Positions 24,348 through 31,196 of a DNA stretch of 64,000 bases are shown one piece after another. The DNA comes from an uncultured Bacteroidia bacterium (GTDB lineage: Bacteria; Bacteroidota; Bacteroidia; Bacteroidales; UBA932). The position numbers and the translations under genes are program-made. Below the pieces are notes generated by a model. That model was not told the DNA's origin, ran no database searches, and was given only the letters and a program-made list of their open reading frames with translations. The DNA is taken from positions 1 through 64,000 of the forward strand of contig CACZMF010000014.1 of assembly GCA_902782225.1 (NCBI GenBank), written 5' to 3'. How positions within the stretch are numbered: position 1 is the stretch's first letter; every line of letters starts with the position of its first letter.

Positions 24348-27059
24348 TTAAAATAGTGTCGGTTCTTCGAAGATCAGTTCGATAGGCTCTTCGTCGGCCG
24401 TTTCGGGGATCTTTATCTCGGCTCCCGGCTTGATGGCGGGGGAGGGTTTGGGATCCTTCTCTTCGCTCTGGATGACAGGATCGCTCAGGATGACAGGATC
24501 AAGAGGCTCGCCGAAGCGGACGGACTTGACTTCGCCGCGGTCCACGACCTTCTTGCCCTTGGCGCCTATGCCCTTCTTGGCGATCCACTGCTCCGCGTCC
24601 ACGAGCTCGGAGGGCTTGTCTTCCTGCTTCCAGACGACTTCGTACTGCGGATGCTTGTCGTCGGTGAGTTCCACCAGGTAGGACTTGCTTCCTTCGGCGA
24701 TGAAACACATGGGCGTGTTGTCGCTCACGGGGAAGGAGAAACGCTTGACGTAGAACGACTTGACGGCCGCATCCCAGTAGAGGGCGGTGAAGGTCTTGTC
24801 GGGGTCGAACTTCTCTATGCGGAGCACGTCGCCCTGATAGCGGTTCACCAGGTCGAAGGATGTGGTGTAGAAGGTGCCGTTCCTGAACACGGCGAGCACC
24901 TTGTCGTTTTCGCTGAATTCGCCGAGGAACAGGCCGTGGCCCTCGTCGTTGAGCTTCTGGATGTCGGTGTCGTACCAGATCTCCTTGCCGGCGATGGTGC
25001 TCACGCCCTTGCTGCGCAGGCTTATGCTGCGTATGACGTTCTTGCTCACGAGGTTGCCCCTGGCTGTCCTGCTCTTGATGCCGAGAGTGGAGAAGTCGTA
25101 TTCGAAGGAAGTCTTCTTGAGCTTCGGTTTCGGACGCAGCTGCACGCGCACGGTCTCTGCCTCGCCGTTGTGGTTGGCGGTGAACCAGACCACCTGCGAG
25201 CCTTCCAGGCCCGTGGTGATGTCGTATTCCTTGTCGCGGGTCACGCTTGTGACGGCGAAACGCTTCGCATAGTAGATGGAAGTCTTGCCTTCGCGGTAGA
25301 TTACGTTGTAGATGGTGCGGGTGTCGCCTCGGTTGAAGACTCCCACGTAGATGAGGTCCTTGCCGAAGAACGCCTTGTCGGTCACTTTCGTGACTATGTA
25401 CTTTCCGTCCCTGCGGATCACGATGATCTCCGACATGTCGGAACAGTCGCAGATGAATTCTCCGCCGTCGTCGCGCTTGAGCCCTATGCCCACGAAGCCC
25501 TCGGAGAGGTTGGCGCTGAGCTTTGCGTTGTTGTTGACCACGCGCGTGGCGGCTATGGTCTCGAAACCGGTCAGCTCGGTGCGGCGGGGGTAATCCTTGC
25601 CGTACTTCTTCATCAGGGACTTGAACCAGTTGATGGTGTAGCGGTCGATGTGGTCGATGTCGTCCTGCACCTTCTTCATCTCCTCCTCGATGGCGCGTAT
25701 GCGCTCGTCCACTGCCTTCACGTCGAATTTGGAAATCTTCCGCACGGGCTTGTCCACGAGGCGGTCGATGTCTTCCATCGTGATCTCGCGGCGAAGGCCC
25801 TTCTCGTAGGTCTTCATCTTGCGGAGCGTGTCTTCCTTTTGCTCTTCCCAGCTGGACTGGTCCTGCTCCAGAATCTTGTAGATGCGGTTCTCGAAGTAGA
25901 TTCTCTCGAGGGATGAGTAGTGCCAGTCGCGCTCCAGCTCCTCGAGCCGTATGCCGAGCTGGCGTAGCAGTATGTCGCGGGTGTGGTAGGTGCTGTATTC
26001 CAGTATCTCGTTGACGGTCAGGAATTCAGGCTTGTTGTCCTTGATCACGCAGGCGTTAGGGGCGAGGTTGCATTCGCAGTCGGTGAATGCATAGAGCGCG
26101 TCGATGGTCTTGTCGGGGGACACGTCGCCGGGCAGGTGGATGAGTATCTCCACCTTGTCGGTGGTCATATCCTCGATCTTCTTTATCTTGATCTTGCCCT
26201 TGTCCTTGGCCTTCAGGATGGACTCGATGAGCTCCTTGGTGTTCTTGCCGAAGGGGATTTCCGTGATGGCGATGGTGCTCTTGTCGATCTTCACGATCTT
26301 TGCGCGCACCTTCACGCGGCCGCCCCTCCTGCCCTGCATATACTTCGAGCAGTCGGCCGAGCCGCCGGTCGGGAAGTCCGGGTAGATCTCGTAGGGCTTG
26401 CCCTCGAGTATGGCCACGGAGGCTTCCAGTAGCTCGTTGAAGTTGTGCGGGAGTATCTTCGATGCAAGGCCCACGCCGATGCCGTCGGTGCCCTGGGCGA
26501 GCAGGAGCGGGAAGCGCACCGGAAGCTCGGTGGGCTCGTCGTTGCGGCCGTCGTAGGACTTCATCGTGGGCGTGACCTTGGGGTCGAAGAGCACTTCCTT
26601 GGCAAACTTGCTCAGGCGGGCCTCGATGTAACGGGGAGCGGCGTTGGAGTCGCCGGTGAGGATGTTGCCCCAGTTTCCCTGGCAGTCGACCGCGAAACCT
26701 TTCTGGCCCAGGGTCACGAGGGCGCCGAGTATGGACTGGTCGCCGTGGGGGTGGAACTGCATGGCCTGTCCCACTATGTTGGCCACCTTGGTGTAGGAGC
26801 CGTCGTCTATGCGGAACATGGCATGCAGGACGCGGCGCTGCACGGGCTTGAGGCCGTCCACGATGTGCGGCACGGCCCTGTGGAGGATTACGTAGGAGGC
26901 ATAGTCGAGATACCAGTCCTTGAACATCCCGGAAAGCTTGAATTTCCGGGCGTCCCCTTCGAGCAGGCGGGTGAATTTGCCGCTCGATTCAGCGTCTTTC
27001 GCTACCTCGATGTCGTCGTCCTCAATGACTTCTTCGGTGACAAGGTTCTCTTCGTCCAT
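24348..27059 (-). CDS. parC: DNA topoisomerase IV subunit A
   Basis: A 903-aa type II topoisomerase A subunit. An acidic N-terminal lead precedes the breakage-reunion domain: KPVQRRVLHAMF, FHPHGDQSI (quinolone-resistance region) and catalytic Tyr144 in NAAPRYIEARL. A long coiled coil and C-terminal beta-propeller blades follow. I call ParC rather than GyrA because no typical GyrA box is seen in the C-terminal domain. The start is ATG 27059; an in-frame TTG at 27080 overlaps era. The last ~60 residues are unusual: part of the tail is encoded by repeat DNA (24451-24500). Confidence 0.87.
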   Translation of the reverse strand: MDEENLVTEEVIEDDDIEVAKDAESSGKFTRLLEGDARKFKLSGMFKDWYLDYASYVILHRAVPHIVDGLKPVQRRVLHAMFRIDDGSYTKVANIVGQAMQFHPHGDQSILGALVTLGQKGFAVDCQGNWGNILTGDSNAAPRYIEARLSKFAKEVLFDPKVTPTMKSYDGRNDEPTELPVRFPLLLAQGTDGIGVGLASKILPHNFNELLEASVAILEGKPYEIYPDFPTGGSADCSKYMQGRRGGRVKVRAKIVKIDKSTIAITEIPFGKNTKELIESILKAKDKGKIKIKKIEDMTTDKVEILIHLPGDVSPDKTIDALYAFTDCECNLAPNACVIKDNKPEFLTVNEILEYSTYHTRDILLRQLGIRLEELERDWHYSSLERIYFENRIYKILEQDQSSWEEQKEDTLRKMKTYEKGLRREITMEDIDRLVDKPVRKISKFDVKAVDERIRAIEEEMKKVQDDIDHIDRYTINWFKSLMKKYGKDYPRRTELTGFETIAATRVVNNNAKLSANLSEGFVGIGLKRDDGGEFICDCSDMSEIIVIRRDGKYIVTKVTDKAFFGKDLIYVGVFNRGDTRTIYNVIYREGKTSIYYAKRFAVTSVTRDKEYDITTGLEGSQVVWFTANHNGEAETVRVQLRPKPKLKKTSFEYDFSTLGIKSRTARGNLVSKNVIRSISLRSKGVSTIAGKEIWYDTDIQKLNDEGHGLFLGEFSENDKVLAVFRNGTFYTTSFDLVNRYQGDVLRIEKFDPDKTFTALYWDAAVKSFYVKRFSFPVSDNTPMCFIAEGSKSYLVELTDDKHPQYEVVWKQEDKPSELVDAEQWIAKKGIGAKGKKVVDRGEVKSVRFGEPLDPVILSDPVIQSEEKDPKPSPAIKPGAEIKIPETADEEPIELIFEEPTLF
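24451..24500. repeat. Repeat-derived segment in the parC C-terminal tail
   Basis: Two tandem 18-bp units (24465-24482 and 24483-24500) differ at one base. Both contain GGATGACAGGATC preceded by CGCTC, and they are flanked by GGATCCTTCTCTTCGCT. This resembles a dispersed intergenic repeat of the type ATCCTTCGC...CGCTCAGGATGACA seen in many environmental and gut bacterial genomes. Read in the parC frame it encodes a duplicated D-P-V-I-x-S peptide followed by EEKDP. The tandem structure is visible; the link to a dispersed family is from memory. Confidence 0.7.
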
Positions 27060-27063
27060 AACT

Positions 27064-27945
27064 TCAGTCTTCGTAGCCAAAGCGGCGTAGTTCTCGTTTA
27101 TTCTCCCTCCAGTCCGGGTCCACCTTCACGAAAATGCTGAGAAAGACCTTTTTCTGGAAGAAATCTTCCATGTCGATGCGGGCCTGGGTGCCGACCTTTT
27201 TCAAGGCGGCTCCCTTCTTGCCTATGACGATGCCCTTCTGCGATTCGCGCATCACGTAGATGACTGCGTCGATGTCGTAACGGTCGGCGCCTTCCCTGAA
27301 GGCCTCGATGCCCACCTCGCAGCTGTAGGGAATCTCTTCTTTGTAGTTGAGCAGTATCTTCTCGCGGATGATCTCCGACGCGAAGAAACGCAGGTTCTTG
27401 TCGGTGAAGGCATCCTTGTCGAACCATGGCGGGCACACGGGGAGCTTTTCCACCACGGCCTGCAGTATGGTGTCGAGGTTGAAGCGCTCCTGCGCGCTGG
27501 CGGGAATCACGTCAGCATTCGGAAGCTGCTCCTTCCACCACCCCGCGAGGGCGAGCACCTTCTCCTGGTCGGAGATGTCTATCTTGTTGATAACCACGAT
27601 CACGGGGCACTGGATCCGCTGGAGCTTCTCCACGTAGTCCCCGTTTTTGTCGGGAGTCTCGACGGTGTCGGTGACATACAGGATGATGTCGGCATCGCCG
27701 ATGGCGCCGTCCACGAAGTTCATCATGTTCTGCTGGAGCCTGTATGAGGGCTTCAGTATACCGGGGGTATCGGAATACACGATCTGCCAGTCCTCGCCGT
27801 TGACTATGCCCATTATGCGGTGGCGAGTAGTCTGGGCCTTGGCGGTGACTATCGAAAGCTTTTCACCCACCAGGGCGTTCATCAGCGTGGACTTGCCCAC
27901 GTTGGGGTTGCCGATAATATTGACGAAACCGGAACGATGATCCAT
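27064..27945 (-). CDS. era: GTPase Era
   Basis: A 293-aa GTPase that binds 16S rRNA near its 3' end during 30S subunit assembly. G1 is GNPNVGKSTLMNAL, the switch region has TTRHRIMG, G3 is SDTPGI and G4 is NKID. A C-terminal KH domain includes YVMRESQKGIVIGKKGAALK. Its start shares one base with the rluB stop (TAATG), and parC starts 4 nt after its own stop. Confidence 0.96.
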   Translation of the reverse strand: MDHRSGFVNIIGNPNVGKSTLMNALVGEKLSIVTAKAQTTRHRIMGIVNGEDWQIVYSDTPGILKPSYRLQQNMMNFVDGAIGDADIILYVTDTVETPDKNGDYVEKLQRIQCPVIVVINKIDISDQEKVLALAGWWKEQLPNADVIPASAQERFNLDTILQAVVEKLPVCPPWFDKDAFTDKNLRFFASEIIREKILLNYKEEIPYSCEVGIEAFREGADRYDIDAVIYVMRESQKGIVIGKKGAALKKVGTQARIDMEDFFQKKVFLSIFVKVDPDWRENKRELRRFGYED

Positions 27946-29222
27946 TATACGTAGGCCCCCATCTTCAGCATATTCACTTCATTCTCAGAGAGGTAGCGCC
28001 AGGCTCCCTTCTTGAGGCCCTTCTTTGTGAGGCCAGCGAAATAGACCCTGTCGAGAGCTTTGACCGTGTAGCCGAGGGATTCGAAGATGCGGCGCACGAT
28101 GCGGTTCTTTCCGGAATGGATTTCGATGCCGAGCTTGCTGTGGTCGCCTTCGTCGACGAACTCGAGGGCGTCGGCGCGCACGAAGCCGTCTCCGAGCGTG
28201 ATGCCTTCGAGTATCTTGTCGTAGTCTTCCTGGGAGAGGTTGCGGTTCAGGGCCACCTGGTATATCTTCTTCTTGTCGTAGGACGGGTGGGTGAGGCGTT
28301 CGGCGATCTCGCCGTCATTGGTGAACATCAGCACACCGGTGGTCGCCTTGTCCAGGCGTCCGACAGGATAAACACGTGTGGGACAATCCTTTATGAGGTC
28401 CATCACGGTCTTGTCGGCGTGGGGGTCGGATGCGGAAGTCACGTAGCCCTTGGGCTTGTTCATCACTATATACACCTTTGTCTCGCCCTTGAGGCGCTCG
28501 CCGTTGAAGCGGACGTCGTCGTTGAAAATGTTCACTTTGGTGCCAAGTTCGGTGACCACTTCTCCGTTCACGGTCACGCAGCCGGCCTGGATGAAGGTGT
28601 CGGCTTCGCGGCGGGAGCACACTCCGGAGTTGGCGATGAAGCGGTTGAGACGGATCTCGTCCTTTGCCATCTGGGGTTCATAGGAAGGGCCGTCGTAGTC
28701 GCGGTCCACCACGGGCCTGCGGCTGATCATGCGCTTTATGCCCTCATCGGAAGATTTGGAGAAAGGAGACTTGGGGCCGGGGCGCTTGCCGCCTTTGCGG
28801 GCGCCGGCTTTGTAGGGGCGCTGCGGGCGGTCTCCCTGCGGACGCTCGCCGTAGGGACGTTCGCCGTAGGGACGTTCGCCGTAGGGGCGGTGCTCGCCCT
28901 GGGGCCTTTCGCCGTAGGGCTTGTGCTCACCGTAGGGGCGCTGCGGACGCTCGCCATAGGCGTGCTGCGGCCTGTCCCCGAAGGGATGCTGGGGGCGGTC
29001 ACCGTAGGGGCGGTGCTCTCCCTGGGGCCTGTGGTCGCCATAGGGCTTGCGGTCTCCGTAGGGTCTGCGGTCGCCATAAGGTCTGTGCTCACCGAAGCTG
29101 CGGCGCTCGCCATAGGGGCGGCGTTCGCCTTCGGATTGGAAATCAACTTTTTCGGAACGTGCGGCATTGCCGGCAGTTTTCCTTGGTCTAAGTTTTCGGC
29201 CGTCTTTAGAAAATCCTTCCAT
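27945..29222 (-). CDS. rluB: rRNA pseudouridine synthase (RluB/RsuA family) with repetitive basic N-terminus
   Basis: A 425-aa enzyme. The last ~250 residues are a complete RsuA/RluB synthase: an S4 RNA-binding domain (RLNRFIANSGVCSRREAD) and the catalytic motif PVGRLDKATTGVLMF with the nucleophilic Asp. The first ~160 residues are an Arg/Gly/Tyr/Pro-rich, apparently disordered region made of short repeats such as RPYGER, RPYGDR and RPQGEH, about 20 copies with variations. Similar tails are common on Bacteroidota RluB-like proteins. The tail may bind rRNA or drive local crowding; this is inference. Confidence 0.9.
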   Translation of the reverse strand: MEGFSKDGRKLRPRKTAGNAARSEKVDFQSEGERRPYGERRSFGEHRPYGDRRPYGDRKPYGDHRPQGEHRPYGDRPQHPFGDRPQHAYGERPQRPYGEHKPYGERPQGEHRPYGERPYGERPYGERPQGDRPQRPYKAGARKGGKRPGPKSPFSKSSDEGIKRMISRRPVVDRDYDGPSYEPQMAKDEIRLNRFIANSGVCSRREADTFIQAGCVTVNGEVVTELGTKVNIFNDDVRFNGERLKGETKVYIVMNKPKGYVTSASDPHADKTVMDLIKDCPTRVYPVGRLDKATTGVLMFTNDGEIAERLTHPSYDKKKIYQVALNRNLSQEDYDKILEGITLGDGFVRADALEFVDEGDHSKLGIEIHSGKNRIVRRIFESLGYTVKALDRVYFAGLTKKGLKKGAWRYLSENEVNMLKMGAYV

Positions 29223-29246
29223 TGCTGTGGGGCGATGACAAAGTCA

Positions 29247-30029
29247 TCATTTCAGGTTAAAAATGTATGTTATGGTGCCTTCCTGCAGGGCAGGGGCGTT
29301 CGAGCTCATGTTGAAGCCCGTTTCAAGTGCTGCATTGCGTGCTGCGGTCCAGAGGGCCTTGTCGGTGACGGTGGTGCCGTCCGCTCCGGGCACGGCCTTC
29401 TGCACCTTGCCGTACTGGTCCACCCAGATCTTCACGACCACCTTGCCGCTTTCCTGGGATGAGTAGACTGGCTTCTTCAGGCCGGCCTTGTCGACGGTGC
29501 GGCCTTCCAGGTGGGCGTTGGGTTTGCCATCGGTGTTGCCCTTCGGGACATTCCCCGTGGGCTGCCCGGGCTTGTAGGTCGCGGCCTCTTCGGAGGCGCT
29601 GTGGGCGGCGGTGAGGGTGGTGTCTTTCTTCGCCATTCCGGGGAAAGCCGCCCTCGGGTCGAGTTCGGGCTCCTTTTCGCGCGGAGGTTCCGGCACTTCC
29701 ACGTCGCCGAAATCGTCCGGCTTTGTGGCTGGCGTGAGGTTGTCGCGTTTGGCCACGACCGGAGACTCGCTGCGCTGCACCAGCTCGATGGGCTTTTCCT
29801 TGTCCACGTCTTCGCCCCTGGGCTGGCGTCCGGCCTTCTGCTCGGGATCCACGGTCTCTTCCTCGAAATCCAGCAGGAATGTGTTCTCGGCAGGCGGAGG
29901 GTAGAGGTACTTGATGCCCGTGAAGGACACAAGCGCTGCCGCACAGACGTGGACGACCAGCGTCATGACGATGCCGGTCAACACGGAGTTGCGCTCCCTT
30001 TCACCTCTTTCGCGGAGATACTGTTTCAT
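29247..30029 (-). CDS. TonB-like energy transducer
   Basis: A 260-aa protein with one N-terminal membrane anchor (about residues 19-38, including VCAALVSFTGI). A charged, Pro/Glu/Lys-rich periplasmic linker follows, then a C-terminal TonB/TolA-like domain with GKVVVKIWVDQYGKVQKAVPG and ITYIFNLK. It should transmit proton-motive force from ExbB/ExbD to outer-membrane receptors such as the BtuB-like protein in this window, or act in a Tol-like role. It overlaps exbD by 4 bp; rluB follows after 24 nt. Confidence 0.82.
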   Translation of the reverse strand: MKQYLRERGERERNSVLTGIVMTLVVHVCAAALVSFTGIKYLYPPPAENTFLLDFEEETVDPEQKAGRQPRGEDVDKEKPIELVQRSESPVVAKRDNLTPATKPDDFGDVEVPEPPREKEPELDPRAAFPGMAKKDTTLTAAHSASEEAATYKPGQPTGNVPKGNTDGKPNAHLEGRTVDKAGLKKPVYSSQESGKVVVKIWVDQYGKVQKAVPGADGTTVTDKALWTAARNAALETGFNMSSNAPALQEGTITYIFNLK

Positions 30030-30436
30030 TCTGGTTGCGTGGCGAGTATGACTTTATAATGGTTGCGTTTGGCGATGTTCATCACCTGCACTATTTCCTT
30101 GATGGGGACGCTCTCGTCGGAATAGATGGAGAACGTGGGGTCTTCTTCGGTCTGGAGAAGCTCCACCAGCCCGTCTTCGACCTGCTCGAAGGGGAGGGGG
30201 GTCTCGTCTCCGTTGATGTGGAAGGTGTACCGGTCTTCGCCCCAGTCCTTGATGGACACGCTCACCGTGGCCTTTGCGCCCACCTGGCCGGTGCTCTTGG
30301 GGAGCAGGAGCTTCAGGGCGTTCGGATTCACGAGCGTCGATGTCACAAGGAAGAAAATGAGCAGGAGGAACACTATGTCGGTCATGCTCGACATCGACAT
30401 GTTGGGGTCCGCCTTTGTGATTCTCTTGAGTGCCAT
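30026..30436 (-). CDS. exbD: ExbD/TolR biopolymer transport protein
   Basis: A 136-aa inner-membrane protein. The single membrane helix is at residues about 16-38 (SMTDIVFLLLIFFLVTSTL), and the conserved proton-conducting Asp lies in MTDIVFLLL. A periplasmic domain follows, with the strand LPFEQVEDGLVELLQ and the ending KVILATQPE. It works with the ExbB-like channel encoded upstream (start-stop overlap TAATG) and the TonB-like protein downstream. TolR is an alternative name, but the neighbouring TonB-type gene favours ExbD. Confidence 0.9.
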   Translation of the reverse strand: MALKRITKADPNMSMSSMTDIVFLLLIFFLVTSTLVNPNALKLLLPKSTGQVGAKATVSVSIKDWGEDRYTFHINGDETPLPFEQVEDGLVELLQTEEDPTFSIYSDESVPIKEIVQVMNIAKRNHYKVILATQPE

Positions 30437-31143
30437 TATTCTTCTTCTTTGGCGGCGCCTGCCGGTTCTTCCAGGAGGTCCATGAATTCAATGGTGCTGC
30501 TCTCCATCTGGAACACCACGTTGGAGACTTTGGAGGTCAGCCAGTTGTAGCCGAAGTAGGCGATGATACCGACGATAAGGCCGCCCACGGTCGTGATCAT
30601 TGCGGTGTAGATACCGCTGGACAGCAGGGTGATGTCGATGTTGTTGCCTGCCTGGGACATATTGAAGAAGGCCTGCACCATACCCATCACGGTGCCGAGG
30701 AATCCGATCATAGGGGCGCCGCCGGCTATCATTGCAAGGTAGGGAAGCCCTTTTTCGAGGCGGGCCACTTCGACGTTGCCCACGTTCTCGACTGCGGTCT
30801 GGATGTCACCGAGGGGCTTGCCGATACGGTCGATGCCGGCCTCCACCATCCTGGCCACGGGGGTGTCGAACTTGGAGCAGAGGGTCTTGGCGGACTTGAC
30901 TTTGCCGTCGTGGATGTAGTCCCTGATGTCCATCATGAAATCTTTGTCGATTTTGGACGCCTGGCGGATCATCCACCATTTCTTGCCGAAAATGAAAATG
31001 GCGATGACCGAGAGGACAAGGAGCACGATCATAAGCCAGCCGCCCTTGACGGCCATATCAATAAGGGAGTAGGACATTTCCTGCTGCACCGGTGCGGCCT
31101 GTACCGCATCCACGATGTCTGCCTGAAGAAGGTAGTTGAGCAT
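30436..31143 (-). CDS. exbB: ExbB/TolQ/MotA-family proton channel protein
   Basis: A 235-aa membrane protein. Hydrophobic segments lie at about residues 33-52 (WLMIVLLVLSVIAIFIFG), 133-155 and 175-198. The conserved MotA/TolQ/ExbB region includes LAMIAGGAPMIGFLGTVMGMVQAF and TTVGGLIVGIIAYFGYNWL. It forms the stator that energises TonB. It is the first gene of the exbB-exbD-tonB-rluB-era-parC unit and has its own promoter (31166-31195). Confidence 0.92.
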   Translation of the reverse strand: MLNYLLQADIVDAVQAAPVQQEMSYSLIDMAVKGGWLMIVLLVLSVIAIFIFGKKWWMIRQASKIDKDFMMDIRDYIHDGKVKSAKTLCSKFDTPVARMVEAGIDRIGKPLGDIQTAVENVGNVEVARLEKGLPYLAMIAGGAPMIGFLGTVMGMVQAFFNMSQAGNNIDITLLSSGIYTAMITTVGGLIVGIIAYFGYNWLTSKVSNVVFQMESSTIEFMDLLEEPAGAAKEEE

Positions 31144-31165
31144 ATCTTATAAAAACTTTAACCTA

Positions 31166-31195
31166 CAAATATAAATAAAATTCCCGAGAAACAAA
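31166..31195 (-). promoter_or_regulatory. Promoter of the exbB operon
   Basis: On the minus strand TTTG (31192-31195) is followed after 18 nt by an exact TATATTTG (31166-31173). The exbB start codon is 23 nt further downstream. The 53-nt gap to the Bat operon holds little else, so the two operons are separately started but could also be connected by read-through. Confidence 0.65.
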
Positions 31196-31196
31196 T

